Shown: one piece after another, positions 42,444-51,300 of the stretch
Layout: each line of letters begins with the position of its first letter
Numbering within the stretch: position 1 is the stretch's first letter
Assembly: GCA_900315315.1 (NCBI GenBank)
Contig: OMYT01000002.1
Location: forward strand, 62,001-126,000
Origin: an uncultured Eubacteriales bacterium
GTDB taxonomy: Bacteria > Bacillota > Clostridia > Christensenellales > Aristaeellaceae
Direction of reading: 5' to 3'
DNA length: 64,000 nucleotides
Notes under the pieces: generated by a model
The model's input: only the letters and a program-made list of their open reading frames with translations
Told to the model about the DNA's origin: nothing
Databases searched by the model: none
Made by a program: the position numbers and the translations under genes

Positions 42444-42549
42444 CTTGAAAAGAAACGATTTCACGGCAAGGGTTTTCATTCCCCTGGTTTCCATTCTTAT
42501 GTTCCGCCTTTCTGCGAAAGGCACCGATGGGGTCATGAAAACTCCGTAA
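42444..42549 (+). pseudogene. Remnant of the matching ABC permease
   Basis: Just after the ATPase remnant a TTG-started frame reads KRNDFTARVFIPLVSILMF, the normal N-terminus of BmpA-system permeases, and then ends after about 35 codons. The rest of the transporter operon is gone. Confidence 0.6.
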
Positions 42550-42581
42550 CAACTTGACACGGACTTTGTCAACAGTCTGCA

Positions 42582-42610
42582 TTGACATTTGGGCCGGTTT
42601 CCTGTAGAGT
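42582..42610 (+). promoter_or_regulatory. Promoter of gpmI
   Basis: Perfect TTGACA (42582-42587), a 17-base spacer and TAGAGT (42605-42610). Another TTGACA lies at 42554. Confidence 0.6.
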
Positions 42611-42685
42611 TTATAAGGTTAGAAAACCTTTCCGCGGGATTTGTTCCGCGGGGATTGAAAGATTGAAACAGGAGGAATATCCGGT

Positions 42686-44266
42686 ATGAAAAAACCTGTT
42701 GTGCTGGTAGTCATGGACGGTGTCGGCGAATCGTCCGATCCGCTGGGAAACATGGTTATGAAGGCGACAACGCCGACCCTGGACGAGCTGAAGGCGAACG
42801 ATCCTTTCCGGATCATCAAGGCCCACGGGACGGCCGTCGGCCTGCCCACGGATGACGATATGGGCAACAGCGAAGTCGGCCACAATGCGCTGGGCTGCGG
42901 ACAGATCTACAGCCAGGGCGCCAAGCTGGTGAACGAGTCCATCGAGAGCGGCAAGATCTATGCTTCCGAAACCTGGCAGAAGCTGGCAGCCGGCGTGAAG
43001 GCTTCCGGCGGCGCGATGCACTTCATCGGCCTGCTGAGCGACGGCAACGTGCACAGCAACATCAGCCATCTGCTGGCGATGCTGAAGGAAGCGAAGAAGG
43101 AAGGCATTTCGAAATGCCGGGTGCATATCCTGCTTGACGGCCGCGACGTGCCCGCCACGAGCGCGCTGGACTATGTGGACATGCTGGAGAAAACCCTGGC
43201 CGGGCTGAACGACGGAACCTTTGACGGCCGGATCGCTTCCGGCGGCGGCCGCATGCAGATCACGATGGACCGGTATCAGGCCAACTGGGGCATGGTGGAA
43301 AAGGGATGGAACATCCACGTATACGGCCAGGGACGAACCTTCCCATCTGCCAGGGAAGCCATTGAAACCTATCGAAATGAACAGCCCGGCGTGATCGATC
43401 AGGATCTGCCAGGCTTCGTGATTGCGGAGAACGGTACGCCCGTCGGCCCCATGAAGGACGGGGACAGCGTGATCCTTTTCAACTTCCGCGGCGACCGGGC
43501 GCTGGAACTGTCAATGGCTTTTGACGGCGATGAGAGCTTCAGCCACTTTGACCGCGGCCCGATGCCCAAGGTGCTTTACGCCGGCATGCTGCAGTACGAC
43601 GGCGACCTTTGCATCCCGCGGAGCTATCTGGTGAATCCTCCGGAAATCCGGCATACGCTGACCGAGCTGCTGGTAGAGAACGGTATCAATGAATATGCCT
43701 GCTCCGAAACCCAGAAGTACGGCCATGTGACCTATTTCTGGAACGGCAACCGCAGCGAAAAATTCAGCGAAGAGCTGGAAACCTGGCAGGAAGTTCCTTC
43801 TGACGTACGCTCCTTCGATGAGTGCCCCTGGATGAAGGGCACCGAGATTGCCGATCTGGTGATCGCGGCTATTGAGAGCGGAAAGTACGGCTTCATCCGC
43901 TGCAACTTCCCCAACGGCGATATGGTCGGCCATACCGGCAACCTGTATGCCACGGAGATCGCGGTGGAAACAGTCGATCTGTGCCTGACCCGGATCCGCA
44001 AGGCCTGCGACGAGCACGGTTGTATCCTGATCGTGACCGCGGACCACGGCAACAGTGACCAGATGCTGGAGAAGAACAAGAAGGGCGACATTTCCGTCCG
44101 TACGGCTCACAGCCTGCGGCCTGTGCCCTTCATTATCCACGATCCGGATGAGCGGCACGAGATGGACACGGAGAGCCCCTTCGGTCTGGCAAACGTCGCG
44201 CCCACGGTGGTGGAACTGCTGGGACTGAAACCCTATGACTGCTGGGAGAAATCCATGCTGAAATAA
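42686..44266 (+). CDS. gpmI: 2,3-bisphosphoglycerate-independent phosphoglycerate mutase
   Basis: Glycolytic enzyme interconverting 3- and 2-phosphoglycerate with a phosphoserine intermediate and two metal ions. The 526 residues carry MDGVGE, DDDMGNSEVGHNALGCGQ with the catalytic Ser, DGRDVPATSALDYV and the metal motif TADHGNSDQM. The length is slightly above the usual 510. ATG 42686 follows AGGAGG. It is a single-gene unit with its own promoter and terminator. Confidence 0.95.
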   Translation: MKKPVVLVVMDGVGESSDPLGNMVMKATTPTLDELKANDPFRIIKAHGTAVGLPTDDDMGNSEVGHNALGCGQIYSQGAKLVNESIESGKIYASETWQKLAAGVKASGGAMHFIGLLSDGNVHSNISHLLAMLKEAKKEGISKCRVHILLDGRDVPATSALDYVDMLEKTLAGLNDGTFDGRIASGGGRMQITMDRYQANWGMVEKGWNIHVYGQGRTFPSAREAIETYRNEQPGVIDQDLPGFVIAENGTPVGPMKDGDSVILFNFRGDRALELSMAFDGDESFSHFDRGPMPKVLYAGMLQYDGDLCIPRSYLVNPPEIRHTLTELLVENGINEYACSETQKYGHVTYFWNGNRSEKFSEELETWQEVPSDVRSFDECPWMKGTEIADLVIAAIESGKYGFIRCNFPNGDMVGHTGNLYATEIAVETVDLCLTRIRKACDEHGCILIVTADHGNSDQMLEKNKKGDISVRTAHSLRPVPFIIHDPDERHEMDTESPFGLANVAPTVVELLGLKPYDCWEKSMLK

Positions 44267-44273
44267 TAGACAA

Positions 44274-44303
44274 GGCAGCCGGGCTTGCGCCCGGCTGCCT
44301 GTA
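44274..44303 (+). terminator. Terminator of gpmI
   Basis: A perfect 11-base-pair stem GGCAGCCGGGC/GCCCGGCTGCC with a TTGC loop, followed by TGTAT. Confidence 0.8.
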
Positions 44304-44322
44304 TCATATGGGTGGCTTTTAT

Positions 44323-44357
44323 GTGGGGGCTTTCCGATCGCCCCCACACCCCTTCGG
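44323..44357. repeat. Dispersed intergenic repeat, full copy
   Basis: A GGGGGC/GCCCCC stem around TTTCCGATC, then ACCCCTTCGG. It matches 58646 and 60837. Confidence 0.75.
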
Positions 44358-44398
44358 CCGGATAGTCTTATTGTTAATGCATATTAAAGGAGCACGTG

Positions 44399-45391
44399 AT
44401 GAGCCTTTACACTTCCGCCGGGCCGTACCGGAGCAAACCTCTTTTTGACCGCGGTACGCAGCTGCGTACAGAAGGGCCTGTGTTTGTCATTGGCGCAGTG
44501 AACATGGACATCACGGGTACCCCGGCGGAAGGGCTTCGGACCGGCGATTCGAACCCGGGCAGGGTTGCGCTGTCCCCGGGCGGCGTCGGGCGGAACATTG
44601 CGGAAAACCTGAGGCTGCTTGACCGGAAGGTTTCCCTGATCACCATTATGGGGGAGGACGCTTACGGCGACATCATCCGGGAACAGTGCCGGAACGCGGG
44701 AATTGACCTGCAGTTCAGCTTTACGGATCCCCTGGCCCGCACATCCACCTATCTTTGCGTGAACGAGGAAAACGGCGACGTTCACGCGGCGATCGCGGAC
44801 ATGAGCATCTACGAGCTGCTGACGCCGGAACGGCTGGAAGCGCTGCTGCCGATCCTGAACAAGGGCGCGATGCTGATTGCGGATGCGAACCTGCCGGAGA
44901 AAACGCTGAAGTGGCTGGCAGCGAAGATTACGATTCCGATCGTCGCGGACCCGGTTTCCTGCGCTAAAGCGGAGCGGCTGAGACCGCTGCTTTCCGGGCT
45001 GACACTGATTAAACCGAATATTCCGGAGGCAGAGCTGCTGACCGGCATGGAAATCCGCGGGGACGGGGATCTGGGCCGGGCAGCGGATGCTCTGCACCGG
45101 CTGGGGGTCAGGCGGGTATATATATCACTGGGCGGGCGCGGCGTCTGGGCGGATGATCTGCGGGAAGGCGGCGAACTGATTCCCTGTTTCCCGGGAGTTG
45201 TTGTGAATACTACCGGCTGCGGGGACGCCTTTGTGGCTGCCGCGGCGGATGCTTTTCTCAGCGGACTGAGCACGCTGGAGGCGGCGCGGCGGGCGCTGGC
45301 GGCTTCCGCAGTGTGCGCGGAGGATCACGCGGCGGTGAATCCGAGGATGAGCAGGGAGATGATTGACTTAAAAGTCAATGGGAAAGTATAA
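44399..45391 (+). CDS. psuK: PfkB-family kinase, pseudouridine kinase
   Basis: A 330-residue kinase with the PfkB N-terminal block VIGAVNMDITGTP, SPGGVGRNIAENLRLL and C-terminal NTTGCGDAFVAAAADAFL. Lying directly before psuG, it should phosphorylate pseudouridine to pseudouridine 5-phosphate. ATG 44399 is best spaced from AAAGGAG; a GTG three bases earlier is also in frame. Confidence 0.87.
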   Translation: MSLYTSAGPYRSKPLFDRGTQLRTEGPVFVIGAVNMDITGTPAEGLRTGDSNPGRVALSPGGVGRNIAENLRLLDRKVSLITIMGEDAYGDIIREQCRNAGIDLQFSFTDPLARTSTYLCVNEENGDVHAAIADMSIYELLTPERLEALLPILNKGAMLIADANLPEKTLKWLAAKITIPIVADPVSCAKAERLRPLLSGLTLIKPNIPEAELLTGMEIRGDGDLGRAADALHRLGVRRVYISLGGRGVWADDLREGGELIPCFPGVVVNTTGCGDAFVAAAADAFLSGLSTLEAARRALAASAVCAEDHAAVNPRMSREMIDLKVNGKV

Positions 45392-45490
45392 TGGGGCTTT
45401 CCGATCTTCCTGGGCTGCCGCCCGTTCTTTGCTGAAAACTGTCCACTGGACAGTTTTCCGGGCGCGACGAACCCCTTGACCCCTTCGGCA
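45392..45490. repeat. Composite intergenic repeat between psuK and psuG
   Basis: Begins like the dispersed element (TGGGGCTTTCCGATC), continues with a palindrome AAAACTGTCC/GGACAGTTTT (45435-45457), and ends GAACCCCTTGACCCCTTCGG, which recurs at 52115-52135. Confidence 0.7.
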
Positions 45491-45532
45491 GTATGAGAGA
45501 GTGTAAGAGAAAATATTTGGAGGCAAGAAGAA

Positions 45533-46450
45533 ATGAATGATTTGAAAAAGTATTTGTCGGTGTCACCTGAGGTGCAGGAAGCGATTGCAGCGGGGAAGCC
45601 GGTGGTGGCTTTGGAGTCCACGATTATTTCCCACGGGATGCCCTATCCACAGAATGTGGAGACTGCGCTGAACGTGGAAAAGATTATCCGGGAGAACGGC
45701 GCGGTACCGGCGACAATTGCGATCATTCAGGGGAAGATCACTGTGGGCTGCTCGCCGGAGCAGATTGAATATCTGGGAAAGAAGGGCCTTGCGGTGACTA
45801 AGGCCAGCCGGCGGGATCTGCCGGTGCTGCTGATGCGCGGGGAGGACGGAGCCACGACTGTGACCACGACCATGATCGGCGCGGCGCTGGCCGGGATCCG
45901 GGTGTTTGCCACGGGCGGCATCGGCGGCGTGCACCGGGGCGCGGAGAAGACCATGGACATCTCCGCAGATCTGGAGGAGCTGGCGCAGACGCCGGTGCTG
46001 GTAGTTTGCGCGGGAGCCAAGAGTATCCTGGATCTGGGACTGACACTGGAGTATCTGGAGACCCGCGGCGTTCCGGTCATCGGGTACGGTACGGAGGAAC
46101 TGCCGGCCTTCTACACCCGTTCTTCCGGGTTTAAGGTTGACTATCGCCTTGATACGCCGAAGGAAATTGCCGACGCCTTCCGGGTAAAGCTGGAATGCGG
46201 CCTGCAGGGCGGCATGCTGGTGACCAACCCGATTCCGGAGGAATACTCGATGGATCCGGCTTACATCAACAAGAATATTGATGATGCCATTGCGGAATGC
46301 GAGCGGCTGGGGATTCACGGAAAGCAGACTACGCCGTATCTGCTGGACAAGATCCAGAAGCTGACGGGCGGGGATTCGCTGAAAGCGAACATTCAGCTGG
46401 TATTCAATAACGCGAAGCTGGGGGCGCAGATTGCTAAAGCGTTAGGGTGA
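45533..46450 (+). CDS. psuG: Pseudouridine-5'-phosphate glycosidase
   Basis: Cleaves pseudouridine 5-phosphate to uracil and ribose 5-phosphate. The 305 residues include VVALESTIISHGMPYPQN, GKITVGCSPEQIEYL, GATTVTTTMIGAALAGI and FATGGIGGVHRGAE, all diagnostic, with the catalytic Lys in VTKASRRDLP. TTGGAGG precedes the start. It works with PsuK to salvage modified nucleoside from RNA breakdown. Confidence 0.95.
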   Translation: MNDLKKYLSVSPEVQEAIAAGKPVVALESTIISHGMPYPQNVETALNVEKIIRENGAVPATIAIIQGKITVGCSPEQIEYLGKKGLAVTKASRRDLPVLLMRGEDGATTVTTTMIGAALAGIRVFATGGIGGVHRGAEKTMDISADLEELAQTPVLVVCAGAKSILDLGLTLEYLETRGVPVIGYGTEELPAFYTRSSGFKVDYRLDTPKEIADAFRVKLECGLQGGMLVTNPIPEEYSMDPAYINKNIDDAIAECERLGIHGKQTTPYLLDKIQKLTGGDSLKANIQLVFNNAKLGAQIAKALG

Positions 46451-46468
46451 AGAGTGGAGAGTGAAGAG

Positions 46469-46497
46469 TTGAAAAAGAACTATATATATGGTAGAAT
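46469..46497 (+). promoter_or_regulatory. Promoter of the peptide-binding lipoprotein
   Basis: TTGAAA (46469-46474), a 17-base spacer ending TGG and TAGAAT (46492-46497). Confidence 0.6.
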
Positions 46498-46582
46498 AAA
46501 GAAAGTAAAGGAAAATCTTACGAGCGGTTTGCTTTAAGAAATCCATAGCAATAAACGAGGGAACATCATGAGGAGGGAGATC

Positions 46583-48220
46583 ATGACGCGCAGGCCGGTT
46601 TTGTATCTGGTGGCTGTGTCTGCGCTGCTGGTCTGCCTTTCTTCCTGTGCACCACAGCCCGGGACAGCACCCGGCAATGAGCAGCAAGCCGCGGCGGAGA
46701 CGGACAGAACCCGCTATCTTGCGGCCGTGGAGGACGAACCGGATACGGTGGACTTCCAGTGCACCACGATCTACTATACGATTGCCCAGAACGTGTTTAA
46801 CCGCCTGGTTGAGATGGAAAACGACGACCAGAGCAGGATGCAGATTCTTCCTTCCCTGGCTGAATTCTGGGAGGTGTCGGAAGACGGGCGCTGCTATACC
46901 TTCCGCCTTCGGAAGGGCGTAACCTTCAGCAACGGGTCCCCGCTGACGTCGGCGGATGTGGAATATACGTTCAAGCGGCTGCTGACGCATCCGGAATCCT
47001 GCAACCGGGATATTGCATACAACATTGTGGGCGCGGCGGCGCTGGAGAGCGGAGAGACGGATGAACTGGAAGGATTCCGGGTCATCGACGACATGACCTT
47101 TTCCATCACGCTGGAGAAGCCCTTTGAAGCGTTCCTGGCCTGCTTATCCATGCCCGGCGCCTCCATCCTGGACCGGGAAACCACGGAAGCCGCCGGTGCA
47201 TTCTTCGGGGAGGACCCGGCATGGACAGTCGGAACCGGATCTTTCATCCTGGAGGAATGGGAAGCCGGGAAAGGCATGATTCTGACGGCGAACCCGAACT
47301 GCTGGGCCGGCGCACCGAAATGCGACGGGCTGGATCTTCGCTTCATGACCGAACCGGAAGCGATCCGGATGATATTTGAAAGAGGGGACCTGGATATCCT
47401 GGACCTGGACGAGGTCGGCAATTCAGTGGAATACTTTATCCACGGGGATATTTACCAGGACAGGCTGTATAAGGTTCAGCGGATCGGTATCCACTATATC
47501 GCCCTGAACGAATCCGTCGAGCCGCTGAACGACGTGCGGATCCGGAAGGCACTGCAGCTGGCGCTGAAGCGGACGACGATCCTGGACGCGATTTACAGCG
47601 GCCGGGGCACTGTAGAGAACGGCATTTACCCCCACGGCCTGTACGGTTTCAACCCGGAACTGCCGGAGATTCCGTACGATCCCGAAGAAGCCAAAGCACT
47701 GCTTGAACAGGCAGGGCTTCCGGAAGGGTTTGAGCTGACGCTGAGCGTGAACGCTTCCTCGACAGGGTGGGAAAAGAGCCTGCTGGAGCTGGTTGCCTCT
47801 ATGTGGAAGGAGATCGGCGTGAAGGCGACGGTAGAAATCCTGCCGGAAAGCGAGTTCATGCGCCTGCGCAAGAGCGGGAAACTTGCCTGCTACACCGCCC
47901 TGTGGACAGCGGATTACAACGATCCGGACAACTTTGTCCACACCTTCTTCGGGAACCGGGAGAATACGACCTTCCGCAGCCTGTGCTATGACAATGAAGA
48001 GATCATGAAGCGGGTGCGGGATGCCCGGACGATCCAGGATTCCGAACTGCGACTGAAGGAATATCAGGATCTGGAACGGATCATTATACAGGAAGATGCA
48101 GCGTGGATCCCGCTGTTTTCGCGGCTGCGGTATTATGTGGCTTCCGAACAGTTGGGGGGAGTCAAGTCTTCGTGGAACGGGTCGGTGAAAAACAGGTATT
48201 GTGATATTTATTTTAAATAG
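46583..48220 (+). CDS. Extracellular solute-binding lipoprotein, family 5 (oligopeptide/nickel type)
   Basis: A 545-residue lipoprotein with lipobox LSSC (Cys about 22). The SBP_bac_5 fold is shown by the cluster FRLRKGVTFSNGSPLTSADVEYTFKR, by DDMTFSITLEKPFEAFL, and by NDVRIRKALQLALKRTTI. These proteins bind peptides, nickel chelates or opines for ABC import, but no permease or ATPase genes are next to it, so it must use one encoded elsewhere. ATG 46583 follows AGGAGGGAG. Confidence 0.88.
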   Translation: MTRRPVLYLVAVSALLVCLSSCAPQPGTAPGNEQQAAAETDRTRYLAAVEDEPDTVDFQCTTIYYTIAQNVFNRLVEMENDDQSRMQILPSLAEFWEVSEDGRCYTFRLRKGVTFSNGSPLTSADVEYTFKRLLTHPESCNRDIAYNIVGAAALESGETDELEGFRVIDDMTFSITLEKPFEAFLACLSMPGASILDRETTEAAGAFFGEDPAWTVGTGSFILEEWEAGKGMILTANPNCWAGAPKCDGLDLRFMTEPEAIRMIFERGDLDILDLDEVGNSVEYFIHGDIYQDRLYKVQRIGIHYIALNESVEPLNDVRIRKALQLALKRTTILDAIYSGRGTVENGIYPHGLYGFNPELPEIPYDPEEAKALLEQAGLPEGFELTLSVNASSTGWEKSLLELVASMWKEIGVKATVEILPESEFMRLRKSGKLACYTALWTADYNDPDNFVHTFFGNRENTTFRSLCYDNEEIMKRVRDARTIQDSELRLKEYQDLERIIIQEDAAWIPLFSRLRYYVASEQLGGVKSSWNGSVKNRYCDIYFK

Positions 48221-48245
48221 ATCTGATAACAAATTTGGGTTTTGA

Positions 48246-48301
48246 CATTTCCACCTCATCCGGCCGCAAGCGGCCACCTTCCCCTCAAGGGGAAGGTTTC
48301 A
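48246..48301. repeat. Dispersed repeat with two hairpins
   Basis: TTCCACCTCATCC, then GGCCGC-AAGC-GGCC, then CCTTCCCCTC-AAGGGGAAGG. It is a compact GC-rich double hairpin of the type found many times in related gut Firmicutes genomes, as I recall. Confidence 0.55.
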
Positions 48302-48334
48302 GGGAGTATAGAATGTGAGAGGAGGGGGACGACG

Positions 48335-51300
48335 ATGCGCTCAATCCGCGGGAAGATTACGGCGATAGCCATCGCCGCGATCCTCATCAGTATGCTGATC
48401 ATTATGTCAGTATACTTTACGATGTTTCAGACAGAATCCGAGAGGCAGGCAGCAGAGACCATGAACCTGCTGGCCCGGAACACGGAAAAAACGCTGGAAA
48501 AGTATATTGAGAGTATTGAGCAGTCCGTGGAAATGGCGGCTAACCTGGCCATCGATACGCTGGACAGCGTGATTCTGGTAGAAAACAACGCCGCGGGACC
48601 GCATGCGGATCCTGCAGCGCGGACAGCTGAGCAGGCGGCAGCGGCGGATGAATACCTGACGCTCCATTGCAATGCAATTCAGGAGGCTTTTGCCAGTGTC
48701 GCCAGCCGGACCAACGGCGTGGTGACCTATTACTACTGCCTGAGCGCCGACGTCAGCGAGAACGTGCACGGCTTTTTCTATTCCAAGGTGGGCAAGACAG
48801 GCTTCGAGGAGCAGCCGCCCCTGATCGCCCGGGAACTGGATCCGGAAGACACAGCGCATACCACCTGGTACTATACGCCGATCCGGCGCGGCAGGCCTTC
48901 CTGGGTCGGACCGTATGCGGCACATTTCCTGAACGAAATGTGGACGTATTCCTATCTGGTGCCGATCTACAAAGCCGGGACGCTGATCGGTGTGCTGGGG
49001 ATGGACATCCCGTTTGAAACGCTGGTTGAACAGATCAGAGATATCCGGGTATACAAAAACGGGTTTGCCTGCCTGATTGACGAAGATAACCGGATTCTCT
49101 ATCATCCCGAACTGGAAATCGGCAGCATGCCGGAGGGTTTCGGCATTTCCGGACTGAGCGACATGCTGCGGCAGGCGGATAACGGAGACGAACTGATCCA
49201 CTACAGCGCGGACGGCGCGGAACGGGTAATGGCTTTCTCGACGCTGTCCAACGGAATGAAACTGATGATCGCCGCCCCCGCACAGGAGATTTACGCCTCA
49301 AAACAGCAGATGTCGAAGGTGATCCTGATTGTCACGGCGGTGGCGATCGCGATCAGCACGGCGCTGCTGCTGGTCGTGCTGGGTCTGATTACCAAGCCGC
49401 TGCAGGGGCTGACCGCCGCCGCCCGGAAACTGGCGGCCGGCGATTTTGATGCGGAGCTGAATTACCGGGGACGGGATGAGGTCGGCCAGCTGACGGAGGC
49501 CTTTATCCAGATGCGGGACCAGCAGAAAGCGTACATTGAAGACCTTAACCACCGGGTTTATACGGATAAGCAGACCGAATTGCCGAACATGCGGCATTTC
49601 TTCCATCTGGCAAAAGAGGCAAAGCAGCGCCTGCTGGCGGAGGGCAGGCATCCGGTGATGCTGTGGTTCGATCTGATAGGCATGAAGCATTTCAACCGGC
49701 AGTACGGGTTTGAAGAAGGCGATAAGCTGATCTGCGATTTCGCGGAAATTCTGAAAAAACATTACAGGGAGAATCGGCTGTGCCGATACAGCGACGATCA
49801 CTTCGCGGCGGTGTCGGACGAAGAAACAGTGGAGAAGGAGCTGCAGGCGTTGTTTGACGACTGCCGGAAAACCAGGGGCGGAACCATGCTGCCTGTGCGG
49901 GTGGGAATCTATCCGCAGCGGCTGGAAGACACAGACATCAACCTGGCCTGCGACCGGGCCAAGTATGCTGCTGATTACGGGAAGGGAACCTATGTCTCCG
50001 GCTTTACATATTTTGACGCTGAGATGCTGAGAAAGGACGAGGACTACCGCTATATCATCGCGAACATTGACCGGGCACTGAATGAAGGCTGGATCAAAGT
50101 ATACTATCAGCCGATTATCCGGGCGGCGGACGGGAAGGTATGCGACGAAGAAGCGCTGAGCCGCTGGATCGATCCGGTGAAGGGTTTCCTGTCTCCGGCG
50201 GAATTTATTCCCGCGCTGGAAGACGCCAAGCTGATTTACAAGCTGGATCTGTATGTGGCAGAGCAGGTGCTGGCGAAGATGAAGCGACAGGCGGAGGTCG
50301 GCCTTTTCGTGGTGCCCCAGTCGATCAACCTGAGCCGGACAGATTTTGACAGCTGCGATATTGTGGAGGAGATCCGCCGAAGGGTGGACGACGCGGGCAT
50401 CGGGCGGAATATGCTGACCATCGAGATTACGGAGAGCGTGATCGGCAGCGACTTTGACTTCATCAGGGAACAGGTTGCCCGCTTCCAGAATCTGGGATTC
50501 CAGGTATGGATGGATGATTTCGGCAGCGGTTACTCCTCCCTGGACGTGCTGCAGAGTATCCGTTTCGACCTGATCAAGTTCGACATGCGATTCATGCACA
50601 ACTTTGACAAGGGCGACGAAGCAAAGATCATCCTGACCGAGCTGGCAAAGATGGCCATCAGCCTGGGCGTGGAGACCGTGTGCGAAGGCGTGGAGCAGGC
50701 GGAACAGGTGGAATTCCTGCGGGAGATCGGCTGCACAAAGATCCAGGGGTATTATTACGGCAAACCCATCTCCTTCGAGGAGATGCTGTCAAAATATGAG
50801 AACGGCACGGACATGGGTTTTGAAAATCCGGAAGAATCCGGATACTACGAAGCGATCGGCCGGATCAACCTGTATGACATGGCGGTGCTGGCCGAAGAGG
50901 AGGACGAGGAATCCCTCAAGCGGTATTTCAACACGCTGCCGATGGCGATCATGGAAGTGAAGGGAACCCGGGTGAAATACAACCGGTGCAACCAGAGCTA
51001 CCGGGACTTCCTGGGACGCGCATTCGGGATGCCTTTCGGTACGGCGGAGCAGGATGTCGAAAATATGCCTGAGGGTCCGGGCACATCCATCATGCGTGCG
51101 ATCCTGAAGTGCAGCGTGGACGGCAACCGGGCCATCATCGATGAAAGAATCATGGATACGACGGTTCATGCCTTTATCCGCCGCGTCGCGGTGAACCCGG
51201 TGACCGGATCGGCGGCTGTCGCCATTGCAGTTCTGGGCGTGATCAAAGACAAGGAAGACGCCGGGATGGACTATGCGCAAATCGCAAAAGCCCTGTCCGC

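Noticed and set aside
44323-44357. Intergenic repeats considered as terminators
   Set aside because: The stem is good but no T-run follows, and a separate perfect terminator is already present after gpmI.
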